This document shows positions 26,855-34,729 of a stretch of DNA of 64,000 nt, piece after piece (positions within the stretch are counted from its first letter, which is position 1; each line of letters starts with the position of its first letter). The DNA is from Deltaproteobacteria bacterium ADurb.Bin207 (GTDB taxonomy: Bacteria; Myxococcota_A; Polyangia; Polyangiales; Polyangiaceae). The position numbers and the translations under genes were made by a program. The notes below the pieces were generated by a model, which did not search any database, was not told where the DNA came from, and worked only from the letters and a program-made list of their open reading frames with translations. The stretch lies in the NCBI GenBank assembly GCA_002070115.1, contig MWCO01000002.1, forward strand, positions 124,001-188,000, in the 5' to 3' direction.

Positions 26855-27154
26855 GGGAGACGGCACTTTAATCGGTCTTGGGCAATGTGCAATGCCGACA
26901 GGATCATGTGCCTGACACGAAAGTCGCGCCCTTGCCTTCGTCAACCTCCGCAATTCCCGATCTTTCCCCCTTGGCACATAGTTTGAACAATGTCCGATGT
27001 TCTGGCATTCCTATCGTCGGATTCGTCATGCCATGCTCCTGGGCTATCCACGATTTCGGTACGATTCTTCACCTTGGAGGGAAGAGTTGAATAGTCTTTG
27101 CAGTAGATCGTCATAATAGGACTGCTGGTACAAGACCTCATGGAGGGAACGAGA
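26855..27154. other. divergent intergenic region before a lipoprotein gene
   Basis: This 300-bp gap lies between the FAD-protein gene (minus) and the lipoprotein gene (plus). It holds a sigma-70-like promoter candidate at 27087-27117 and an incomplete sigma-54-like TTGGCAC-N4-TTGA at 26971-26985 that lacks the essential GC. No small gene was seen. Confidence 0.4.
27087..27117 (+). promoter_or_regulatory. candidate promoter of the 27155 lipoprotein gene
   Basis: TTGAAT (27087-27092) and CATAAT (27112-27117) resemble -35 and -10 boxes with a long 19-bp spacer. Transcription would start near 27124, about 30 bases before the ATG. Confidence 0.3.
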
Positions 27155-27865
27155 ATGAACATGCGATTGGCTTTGGTTCCGTTGTGCCTACTTTCTGCGG
27201 TGAGCGTCATGGGTTGCACCGCACCGGAAGAAGACTCCTGCAACATCAAAACTGGTGGAATTTATGTCGAGTACGAGGTGTTTGAAGAAGGCAACCAGGC
27301 TCGCGCCACCGCTACGTTCTGGGTTGGCGACAAACCCGGTGGGACGTACCTTTCCCTTGGAAGTTGTGGGGATAACATCACCGTCAACGGCCAGGGCATG
27401 TCGAAAAAAACCGACAACGTCAATCACGACTATTACGAGGCCAAGCTTGGCAAGGCTGACTCGTACGAATTCGTGTTTACCCGGGAAGACGAAGACCCGT
27501 ATTCGAGCAGCGTGAGCCCCAGAAAGCCGGTCAACATCACGGCACCGACCAGTGGCACGTCAATCTCCCGCGCGGACGCTTTCGAAATCACCTGGGAGAA
27601 TAACGACAGCGGGAAAATCGAGCTGCTCATCGAAGGCGATTGCATCGAAGACTTCCCGAGCGTCAACGGAGATGACGTGGCGGATACGGGCAGCTATTCG
27701 GTCAACGCCGACGGCATCAAGCCGTTCATGAAGGACGATGCGGACAAGACATGCTCCGCTTCCCTCAGCCTAACCCGCAAAAACAGCGGAAGTTTGAGCC
27801 CCTCGCTCAAAGGAACCATCAAAGGCTACTCCATGGGACACACAAGCTTCACGTCGACTCCCTGA
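27155..27865 (+). CDS. lipoprotein of unknown function
   Basis: The ATG at 27155 lies seven bases after GGAGGG, better than the ATG at 27140, which overlaps that site. The 236-residue product has a lipoprotein signal ending SVMGC (Cys20). Its mature part is beta-rich: YVEYEVFEEGNQARATATFWVG, then a central VNITAPTSGTSISRADAFEITWEN resembling an Ig-like or fibronectin-type extracellular fold. It ends with a Ser-rich stretch. No enzyme motif was seen. Its last 40 bp overlap the 3' end of rsmE on the opposite strand. Confidence 0.78.
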   Translation: MNMRLALVPLCLLSAVSVMGCTAPEEDSCNIKTGGIYVEYEVFEEGNQARATATFWVGDKPGGTYLSLGSCGDNITVNGQGMSKKTDNVNHDYYEAKLGKADSYEFVFTREDEDPYSSSVSPRKPVNITAPTSGTSISRADAFEITWENNDSGKIELLIEGDCIEDFPSVNGDDVADTGSYSVNADGIKPFMKDDADKTCSASLSLTRKNSGSLSPSLKGTIKGYSMGHTSFTSTP

Positions 27866-28590
27866 GATTCTTCCCGGCTAAGGTGCCACGCGCCCAGGGC
27901 GGCAAGGACAGCGGTTTCCGTTCGAAGAATCAGGCCGCCCAACGAGCCAAGTATAAATCCAGATGCTTCCGCCTGACGGGCTTCTTCGTTTTCGATTCCC
28001 CCTTCGGGACCGATGATGAGGGCAACGCCGTTTCGGGCCGTTCGAATCCACTTTCCCACGGGCTCCGTGGCTTTTTCCCACAAACACAGGCGAACGAGCG
28101 AGTCGGGAACCCGCGATAACGATTGCTCCAACGTGCAAACATCGTGAAGGATGGGAATATTTCCCCGACCGCATTGACGTGCTCCCTGCACCAGGATTTT
28201 TCGCCATCGAACCATGCGCTTGGCGTCGGGCCGGTGGGTCGAAGAGGCCGACCGAGAGAGCATCAACGGCACGATGTCGGTGACTCCCAGAGCGGTAGCC
28301 TCGCGAAGGGCCCATGCAAAGGATTCCGTTTTGCATAAGCCGAGCAGCAACCAAGCGGGCGTGGAAGGAACACAAGAGGCGGTTTTCACGTCGCTCAATT
28401 CGCAAACGACGCGGTCCCGATGTATGGAAACCACCGTTGCCTCGGCTTCGGTAGCCTGTTCCGGGTCAAATACTTGCAACCTATCCCCGGGCTGAAGACG
28501 AAGCACATGGCGGATATAATGAGCAGCCTCCTGATCGAGCCGTCGCGCTCCGGGTTCGATCCCCGCCAAGGGAACTCGAACGATGCTCAA
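27826..28590 (-). CDS. rsmE: 16S rRNA m3U1498 methyltransferase RsmE
   Basis: The chosen start is TTG 28590, which overlaps the prmA stop as TTGA (28590-28587) and follows GGAGAG at suitable spacing. The 254-residue SPOUT methyltransferase has the N-terminal PUA-like part (RRLDQEAAHYIRHVLRLQPGDRLQVFD). It also has the knot motifs ALIIGPEGGIENEE and LGGLILRTETAVLAAL, which bind S-adenosylmethionine. It methylates uridine 1498 of 16S rRNA. The prmA-rsmE order is common in bacteria. Confidence 0.94.
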   Translation of the reverse strand: MSIVRVPLAGIEPGARRLDQEAAHYIRHVLRLQPGDRLQVFDPEQATEAEATVVSIHRDRVVCELSDVKTASCVPSTPAWLLLGLCKTESFAWALREATALGVTDIVPLMLSRSASSTHRPDAKRMVRWRKILVQGARQCGRGNIPILHDVCTLEQSLSRVPDSLVRLCLWEKATEPVGKWIRTARNGVALIIGPEGGIENEEARQAEASGFILGSLGGLILRTETAVLAALGAWHLSREESQGVDVKLVCPME

Positions 28591-29456
28591 CGAACGCTCT
28601 CCAACTCGATGGCGACCCAATCGGATTCAGCCATCGTTTGGCGCAAACGAAGCGCGCCATACGCCGCAATCACCTCATCCACCTGCGTTCGAAGGATACC
28701 GCTCAACACGACAATTCCTGCCGGGGCAAGACGTCGAACGATAGGTTCCGCCATGGGGATGAGCACCCTCGCCTCGATATTCGCTACGATGAAAGGATAA
28801 GAGGATTCGATCGTGGCGACATCCGAGGTGTCGGCGGTTATCCGATGGGCCAAATCATTGCGGAGGGCGTTTTCGAGGGTGACGGCGACGGCATCAGGGT
28901 CATTGTCGACGGCGCGCGCGTGTTTGGCTCCTAGCACGAGGGCGCATAAGGAAAGCACGCCACTGCCACAACCCACGTCGAGAATGGTGCAGTCGGTGAG
29001 TCGGGGGGCGAGATTATCCATCGATTGGGCGACGAGGCGGGTGGTCGGGTGCAATCCCGTGCCAAAAGCTCTTCCTGGATCCATCTCCAGCCAATGCACG
29101 CCAGGCCGCGGCTCCGCGGGAGCCCAGGGCGGACGAATGGCAATATGGGGGGTGAGCAAAAAGGGTTGGAAATGTTCTTTCCAGCTATCACGCCAGGCAT
29201 CTCCCAGCACATCGTCGCGCCGTGGGTTCCATTCGGCGGCGAGATGAGCGATGGCTTGCGTGGCTTCGTCGTCGGAGGAAAAGCTCGCCAATAAGGTGAC
29301 GGTACCGTCCACCCGCGCTTGTTCCCACGTGGTATGGTCTCGGATTTCGACGCCGGTGGCGTGCAAGTCGAAAAGGCCGTAGCTGATTTCATCGGCCAGC
29401 GGAGCGGGAACATCCAGGGCCACGCGGGGGAATCGCGGAGGAGAAGAAGCATTCAT
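28587..29456 (-). CDS. prmA: ribosomal protein L11 methyltransferase PrmA
   Basis: The 289-residue protein has the PrmA signature DPGRAFGTGLHPTTR (126-140), the S-adenosylmethionine loop LDVGCGSGVLSL (159-170), and VANIEARVL where other methyltransferases have NPPY. It should trimethylate L11. The gene follows the TPR-protein gene by 5 bp and overlaps rsmE by 4 bp, forming one translation-related unit. Confidence 0.94.
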   Translation of the reverse strand: MNASSPPRFPRVALDVPAPLADEISYGLFDLHATGVEIRDHTTWEQARVDGTVTLLASFSSDDEATQAIAHLAAEWNPRRDDVLGDAWRDSWKEHFQPFLLTPHIAIRPPWAPAEPRPGVHWLEMDPGRAFGTGLHPTTRLVAQSMDNLAPRLTDCTILDVGCGSGVLSLCALVLGAKHARAVDNDPDAVAVTLENALRNDLAHRITADTSDVATIESSYPFIVANIEARVLIPMAEPIVRRLAPAGIVVLSGILRTQVDEVIAAYGALRLRQTMAESDWVAIELESVR

Positions 29457-29461
29457 GCGGT

Positions 29462-30391
29462 TTAGTTTCCAATGACAATCACGACACGACTGGTCGGGGC
29501 GGGTTGCTGGGGAGGCGGTTTTTGGGAATCGGTTTTGGTGTCGCTAAGCAGGATGGCGCCTGTGACGCCGCCCGCGACGACAGCAGCAGTGGCTACCCAG
29601 AACCATGGGCTTGCGAACAGGGAGCCGCCCTTTTCGGGCTCCGGGATGGCGATTCTGAGCGGTGCCGCCGCATCTCCCCGGGATGCAATCGGTAGGTGGG
29701 CTTCGTCGAGGGCCTCGATATAGTATTCCACCAGCGGTGGGGTGAGCATCGGGCCAGGGATGGAAGTGCGGAACACGCCCTGGGCAAGGCGGGCTTCGAG
29801 GTGTCGGTACTTGCCTTTCGAGCCGGAGCGAACGTGAACGACGATGGAAGCGACGCGATGGTTTGGGTCTGCGATTTGGCCGGTGACGGGGACGGGTTTT
29901 CCTCGTTCCCATTCGGCGGGGGAGGCATGTTTGATAACGGGGGCCGCGAGCGCGGCACTGCCACGCTCCAGCCCGGGGCGTCCTTCTGCTTCCCAACGCT
30001 CCCTCACCTCTTTGAAAAAGGAACGGAATCTCGGCGATTCGGTGTCTGCGAGGGAAAATTGTGGATCCAACACATACAATCCACGCACCGCGGCCTCGGC
30101 TTCGTCCATCTGACTGAGCACCAGATAGTTGAAAGCGAGGTATCGGTACACGTCGATACGGTCGGATTGGGAAGTCGTTGGGCGAAGCAACGCGGCCGAC
30201 AGGGTTTGGATGGATTCTTCGTAGCGCTGGTCTTCGAACAACTGCACCCCGGAACGAATCAAATCAGTTTGGGAAGCAGGTCGGGAGGATTGTCCGAAGG
30301 CAGGACAAGGAGATATCGACAGCAGGGTCGAGGACAGGAAAAGGATGAGTCCGACGATCGAGATGCGATGCGACAGCGGTTTCGTCGACAT
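29462..30391 (-). CDS. secreted TPR protein with C-terminal membrane helix
   Basis: The ATG at 30391 places a signal peptide directly at the N-terminus (ISIVGLILFLSSTLLS, cleavage near PAFGQ). The open frame back to 30622 overlaps the phosphatase gene and is rejected. The 309-residue product has TPR-like helices (GVQLFEDQRYEESIQTLSAAL; LAFNYLVLSQMDEAEAAVRGL), a beta-sandwich (about 155-255) and a late hydrophobic helix (FWVATAAVVAGGVTGAILL), then a Pro/Gln tail. This domain order resembles the PEGA/TPR protein at 4285-5256. The role is unknown; envelope scaffold is likely. Confidence 0.75.
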   Translation of the reverse strand: MSTKPLSHRISIVGLILFLSSTLLSISPCPAFGQSSRPASQTDLIRSGVQLFEDQRYEESIQTLSAALLRPTTSQSDRIDVYRYLAFNYLVLSQMDEAEAAVRGLYVLDPQFSLADTESPRFRSFFKEVRERWEAEGRPGLERGSAALAAPVIKHASPAEWERGKPVPVTGQIADPNHRVASIVVHVRSGSKGKYRHLEARLAQGVFRTSIPGPMLTPPLVEYYIEALDEAHLPIASRGDAAAPLRIAIPEPEKGGSLFASPWFWVATAAVVAGGVTGAILLSDTKTDSQKPPPQQPAPTSRVVIVIGN

Positions 30392-30480
30392 AAGGGAACC
30401 GTACCACGTCCGGGGGCGGTCTTTCATCTTGGAGTTCGTCGAAGAGAGCATCGGCGAGAGCATTGAATCCGTCGAAGACG

Positions 30481-31194
30481 TCAGCGGCCATAATTTTTTC
30501 GTACGGGGTAGTAAGCACGCCGTGCGGAAACGGAGACCAGCAACTCCTGTCTTTCCTCGATACTTGGGATCGTTTGACCGGGACCGAGGACCAAAGCGGC
30601 CAAAAAGCCGCCGTAGACGCATCCCAGGTCGATGCCGGTCGCCCAGGGGTGGAGTTGGGGATGCATCAGGGCGTTATGGCCGAAAACGATATGCGGCGGC
30701 CCGTGGTACCAACGTGCCCAGGGTTCTCCCCCCCGGGTGATCGAAGCCTGTCCCCTCTGCGTAATTGCGCGAATTGTAAGTAGAATTCCAGTATCCGTCG
30801 CCTCGATGGGGACTCCTGGTTTCACACCCGCGTGAACGATACGCAGGTCGTGTTCTGGCAGGTCATGCCATAGCGGCATGGCTTCGAGCCAGGCCCAATC
30901 TTGTTCGGATAGGGAGTGAACGAGCTGCAGGTGTCCGGGGCCCAGGCGCACGAGCGGGCCTCCTTCTCGTTGCGACTGAACGAAACTCAGTAGTTTTTGC
31001 TCGTGATTTCCTCGGACGGCGACAGCTCCGAGTTGTTGAGCCAAGGCGAGGACACCCAGGGTATCAGGCCCCCTTCCTACCAGGTCCCCTACGAAATACA
31101 GGTGGTCATCGTCGGAAAACCCCACGCGAGCGAGCAATTCTTGAAGCTCGGCGCAACAACCGTGGACGTCTCCGACGATGACGGTACGGGACAT
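30481..31194 (-). CDS. symmetrical diadenosine tetraphosphatase-like metallophosphatase
   Basis: ATG 31194 (MSRTVIVGDVHGC) is chosen over the frame start at 31236; AGGTG lies upstream. The 237-residue calcineurin-like enzyme has GDVHGC (8-13), GDLVGRGPDT and RGNHEQ, with HDLPEHDLRIVHAGVKPG downstream, which fits ApaH or PrpE. These hydrolyse Ap4A to ADP or act as protein phosphatases. ApaH is favoured by GDLVxRGP and the spacing. It lies 60 bp downstream of glgC on the same strand. Confidence 0.85.
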   Translation of the reverse strand: MSRTVIVGDVHGCCAELQELLARVGFSDDDHLYFVGDLVGRGPDTLGVLALAQQLGAVAVRGNHEQKLLSFVQSQREGGPLVRLGPGHLQLVHSLSEQDWAWLEAMPLWHDLPEHDLRIVHAGVKPGVPIEATDTGILLTIRAITQRGQASITRGGEPWARWYHGPPHIVFGHNALMHPQLHPWATGIDLGCVYGGFLAALVLGPGQTIPSIEERQELLVSVSARRAYYPVRKNYGR

Positions 31195-31254
31195 AGTGCC
31201 AACACCTAGTCGGCCCTTATGAACCACGCAACCCAAACCGGGACCGCTGCTCGG

Positions 31255-32526
31255 CTATCCTTTTGAAAAGACTGCATTCTTGGGGACAACGACGACACCG
31301 CCGGCGCTTACGTGAAATTTTCGCTTATCACTCTCGAGATCGAGACCAATTTCCACGCCGGGGGGGATTTGGACGCCTTTTTCGACGATCGCTCTTCGGA
31401 TGCGGGCGTAGCGTCCGACGGAAACTTCATCGAAAAGGATGGATTCTTCAACTTCGCTGAAGGAGTTGATGCGAACGCGGCGACCGAGCACGCATTTGTG
31501 GATGCGACCTCCGGAGATGATGCTTCCGCCGGACACGAGGCTATCGGTAGCGATGCCCACGCGAGCGCTGGCTTCGTCGCGAAAAACGAATTTGGGGGGA
31601 GGGTCGTGGGAACCTGCGGTACGGATGGGCCAGCGGGGATTGTAGAGGTTGAGGTGAGGGTGGATGGAAACGAGGTCCATATGCGCGGCCCAGTACGAGT
31701 CGACCGTACCGACATCGAGCCAATATCCGCGTTCGTGTTCGGATTCGCCGGGGATGCGATTATGGGTGAAGTCGTAGACATGCATTTTTCGTCCGGCGAT
31801 ATGCATGGCGGGGATGAGGTCACGGCCGAAGTCATGGGTGGAAAACGGATTTCGCGAATCGAGTTCGAGTTCTTCGAGCAGGGCGGTGGCATTGAAGACG
31901 TAGTTTCCCATGGAAACCAACGATAGATGGGGTTGGGAAGGGATGGGGGGAGGGTTTTCTGGTTTTTCGACGAAGCCTGTCACCGAGCCGTGGTCATCGA
32001 AGGTGACGCAACCGAAAGCGCGAGCTTTTTCCCGTGCGATGGGGATGGCGGCGACGGTGCAATCGGCACCGACATCGAGGTGTTCGGCGAGCATTTGTCG
32101 CAGGTCCATTTTGTAGACGTGGTCGCTTCCGAACACGCAAACGATATCCGGGGCTTCGTCGGAGATGACGTGTTGCGTTTGGTACACGGCGTCGACGGAG
32201 CCTTTGAACCAGCTTTTTCCGGTGCGTTGTTGAGCGGGGATGGTTTCGATGAAGTTATCGAGGATGGCGGACATTCGCCAGGCGCGGGCGACGTGTTCTT
32301 CGAGGCTTGCGCTTTTGTATTGGGTGAGGATTTTGATACGAACGATGCCCGAGTTCACGAAGTTGGACAGCACGATATCGATGAGGCGATATCGGCCACC
32401 GAAGGAGATGGCGGCTTTGGCGCGGTCGGCCGTCAGCGGGCCGAGGCGTCGTCCTTCTCCACCGGCCAGGATCATACCGAGTACGTGAGGGACATCGAGC
32501 GGGTAGCGATGGCGGGACGGCGTCAT
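31255..32526 (-). CDS. glgC: glucose-1-phosphate adenylyltransferase
   Basis: ATG 32526 starts a 423-residue protein of the usual GlgC size; the frame upstream to 32616 adds non-homologous residues. It has the nucleotidyltransferase motif ILAGGEGRRLGPLT, then DRAKAAISFGGRYRLIDIVLSN, FGSDHVYKMD and GFVEKPENPP, and a C-terminal left-handed beta-helix (SGGSIISGG, VLGRRVRI). RAKAAISFGG differs from the common RAKPAVPFGG in the sugar-binding loop. It makes ADP-glucose for glycogen. No glgA or glgB lies nearby. Confidence 0.94.
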   Translation of the reverse strand: MTPSRHRYPLDVPHVLGMILAGGEGRRLGPLTADRAKAAISFGGRYRLIDIVLSNFVNSGIVRIKILTQYKSASLEEHVARAWRMSAILDNFIETIPAQQRTGKSWFKGSVDAVYQTQHVISDEAPDIVCVFGSDHVYKMDLRQMLAEHLDVGADCTVAAIPIAREKARAFGCVTFDDHGSVTGFVEKPENPPPIPSQPHLSLVSMGNYVFNATALLEELELDSRNPFSTHDFGRDLIPAMHIAGRKMHVYDFTHNRIPGESEHERGYWLDVGTVDSYWAAHMDLVSIHPHLNLYNPRWPIRTAGSHDPPPKFVFRDEASARVGIATDSLVSGGSIISGGRIHKCVLGRRVRINSFSEVEESILFDEVSVGRYARIRRAIVEKGVQIPPGVEIGLDLESDKRKFHVSAGGVVVVPKNAVFSKG

Positions 32527-32661
32527 GGTTGGTCGATGATATCCTTGCTTGTCTCCGAACAATAGCGGGCATGCGTTGCTAGCCCTTGCCCAACGGCGGC
32601 AGTCCGTGATACGCATGCAGCGCTCGTTGTGTGAACATCAATCAAGGAGTCTGGAGGGCGC

Positions 32662-33348
32662 ATGACCTTCACTCGTTCGCTTGTCGCGATGGCGGCTGTC
32701 ACGCAGCTCGTGATTCTCACCGGTTGCGGCGATAGCGCTAAGCCCTATTCCCCGAAGCCAGCTTGGAGCGGTACTCCGGTGGCTCTTCCCGACGTCCCCA
32801 CGATCCCGGCTCGTCCGGTCAAAGTGGGGGACGCCTATACGGTTTGGGGCGCATCGCACCACCTTCGCAGCATCGTCCACGTAGATGATGTAAAAAATAA
32901 AGACATTTCTATTATCGGATGGGTTGTCAAGACAAATTTTGCGGATGCACCTGCTTGTGCGGTACATCCGACGGGCAAGGCGGATCCCGATGGTTGCAAC
33001 CCTCCCGTTCCGGCATTTTGGATTGCGGACGAGAAGGGGGATACCAAAAACGCGATGAAAGTGCTTGGTTTTGCCTCTAATTTCGCCCAGCTTTACGATC
33101 AGATCAAAAAAGATGAAAAGGCGAAAGATGGCGATACGCCGAACCAAGACGAGTTTTTGGGTACGCCCTTGCCGATGCCTACGCCGAACGTAGATGCAAA
33201 AGTCAAGATATCCGGGACGTATGGCTACGCTTATACGAAGGCGACCTCTGGCATCGAAACGGATCCGAGGATGGGCGTGATGACATACGCGAAACTGGAG
33301 TATATTGAAAAGCCACCAGAGCCGGCAAAACTCCCGGGAATGAAGTAA
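32662..33348 (+). CDS. lipoprotein of unknown function
   Basis: The ATG at 32662 lies four bases after GGAGGG. The 228-residue product has a lipoprotein signal ending VILTGC (Cys22) and a Pro-rich spacer. A beta-rich domain follows, with YTVWGASHHLRSIVHVDDV and ISIIGWVVKTNF that reads like an OB-type fold. A Cys pair (APACAVHP, PDGCNP) and a C-terminal SGTYGYAYTKA are also present. I do not recognise the family. The gene stands alone between divergent glgC and the pilC-like gene. Confidence 0.75.
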   Translation: MTFTRSLVAMAAVTQLVILTGCGDSAKPYSPKPAWSGTPVALPDVPTIPARPVKVGDAYTVWGASHHLRSIVHVDDVKNKDISIIGWVVKTNFADAPACAVHPTGKADPDGCNPPVPAFWIADEKGDTKNAMKVLGFASNFAQLYDQIKKDEKAKDGDTPNQDEFLGTPLPMPTPNVDAKVKISGTYGYAYTKATSGIETDPRMGVMTYAKLEYIEKPPEPAKLPGMK

Positions 33349-33487
33349 CGTCGGGTCGACGCGACGGTTTCGCAACTGCCTTATTCTTCTTGTCAGTGTC
33401 GCATTATATGCTCGGTCTTTGGCCGAATACGTCAAGAACCGTTAAGCTGCGGTAACTCAACCAAAGGGTCCCAAGAGGTTTCCGAGC

Positions 33488-34696
33488 ATGCCCGATTTCC
33501 TATGGGAAGCACGATCCCGCACGGGGGAACTCCGCAAGGGAGTGATGAGTGCGGATAATGCTGCCACGGTCGAACAACGACTACGGCAGCAACAACTCAC
33601 GCCAACGCAAGTCAAGAAAAAGCCAAGGGAGTTCACCATCACCATTGGCTCGGGGGTGGACTCCAAGGAGCTTGTCACCTTCACCCGGCAGTTTGCCACG
33701 ATGATCGACGCTGGCTTGCCGCTGGTTCAATGCCTCGACATTCTCGCCAACCAACAAGAAAACAAGATCTTTCAAGCGGCCCTGCGAGATATCAAGTCCT
33801 CGGTGGAACAAGGAGCCACGTTCTCTGACTCGCTTCGCAAGCACCCAAGAATCTTCGATGAGCTTTACGTCAACCTGGTGCATGCGGGCGAGGTCGGCGG
33901 CATCCTCGATAGCATTCTCAATCGTCTGGCGGTGTACATCGAGAAAAACGTCAAGCTCATGCGTCAAATCCGTGGCGCTCTGGCGTATCCCATCGCGGTC
34001 ATCCTCATCCTCATCGTCATCGTCATCGTCATGCTCACGTTCGTCATCCCGGCGTTCGAGAGAATGTTCGCTGATTTTGGCAACAAGGAAGCGTTGCCCA
34101 AATTGACCCAAATGGTCATTTGGGTGTCACGCAACTTCGTCACCGCCCTGCCCGTCGTCATTCCCGTCACCATCCTGCTCATCACGGGGGGTATCTTCTT
34201 TTACCGCAATCCAAAGGGGAAACGCTTCGTGCATCACGCATTGCTGGTCATACCCATCATGGGACCTGTCATGCGCAAGATCGCGGTCGCGCGATTTACC
34301 CGAACGCTCGGCACGTTGCTTCAGTCCGGTGTTCCCATTCTCGATTCGCTCGAAGTCTGCGCCAAAAGCGCCGGCAATGTCGTTGTGTCCTCCGGCATTC
34401 TTTTCGCGCGAGATCGAATCTCGGAAGGCAAGAACATGGCCGAGCCTTTGGCCGAATCCAAAGTGTTTCCCACCATGGTCGTCCAGATGATCGCCGTCGG
34501 CGAACAGACCGGCGCGCTAGATCAAATGCTCAATAAAATCGCTGACTTCTATGAAGACGAGGTCGATGTCGCGGTCGCTGCCCTCACCTCTTTGCTCGAA
34601 CCTTTGATCATGGTGGTCGTCGGCACCGTGGTCGGTACGGTGCTCATCGCCATGTATCTTCCGATCTTCTCGCTCGCCGGTGCGATGAAAGAGTAA
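33488..34696 (+). CDS. pilC: type IV pilus / type II secretion inner-membrane platform protein PilC
   Basis: The 402-residue protein matches PilC/GspF in length. An N-terminal WEARSRTGELRKGVMSADNA segment precedes two GspF repeats (about 65-190 and 268-390), each with a helix bundle such as TRQFATMIDAGLPLVQCLDIL and TRTLGTLLQSGVPILDSLEVC. Three membrane helices lie at about 167-192, 215-235 and 370-392. It forms the platform that couples the PilB/PilT ATPases to pilin assembly. AGAGG precedes the ATG by nine bases. The gene continues into the pilS-like gene 33 bp later; pilB, pilT, pilA and pilR are absent here. Confidence 0.93.
   Translation: MPDFLWEARSRTGELRKGVMSADNAATVEQRLRQQQLTPTQVKKKPREFTITIGSGVDSKELVTFTRQFATMIDAGLPLVQCLDILANQQENKIFQAALRDIKSSVEQGATFSDSLRKHPRIFDELYVNLVHAGEVGGILDSILNRLAVYIEKNVKLMRQIRGALAYPIAVILILIVIVIVMLTFVIPAFERMFADFGNKEALPKLTQMVIWVSRNFVTALPVVIPVTILLITGGIFFYRNPKGKRFVHHALLVIPIMGPVMRKIAVARFTRTLGTLLQSGVPILDSLEVCAKSAGNVVVSSGILFARDRISEGKNMAEPLAESKVFPTMVVQMIAVGEQTGALDQMLNKIADFYEDEVDVAVAALTSLLEPLIMVVVGTVVGTVLIAMYLPIFSLAGAMKE
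33998..34036 (+). repeat. hexanucleotide-like run in a pilC membrane helix
   Basis: The stretch is built of GTCATC and CTCATC units and encodes an Ile/Val/Leu run in the first membrane helix. All units are in frame, so copy-number change would lengthen or shorten the helix without a frameshift. Confidence 0.6.
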
Positions 34697-34729
34697 GGTC
34701 CGGGTGATTCTCCCCCTGTTCGATCGCCC

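Noticed and set aside
26971-26985. Sigma-54-like TTGGCAC-N4-TTGA
   Set aside because: The essential GC of the -12 element is GA, and the site is about 170 bp from the next gene.
28550-28562. T-loop-like sequence GGTTCGATCC
   Set aside because: It lies in rsmE coding sequence and no acceptor or anticodon stem surrounds it, so it is not a tRNA.
33349-33361. Small hairpin CGTCGGGTCGACG after the lipoprotein stop
   Set aside because: The stem is only 5 bp with a 3-base loop and no T-run follows, so it is not a credible intrinsic terminator.
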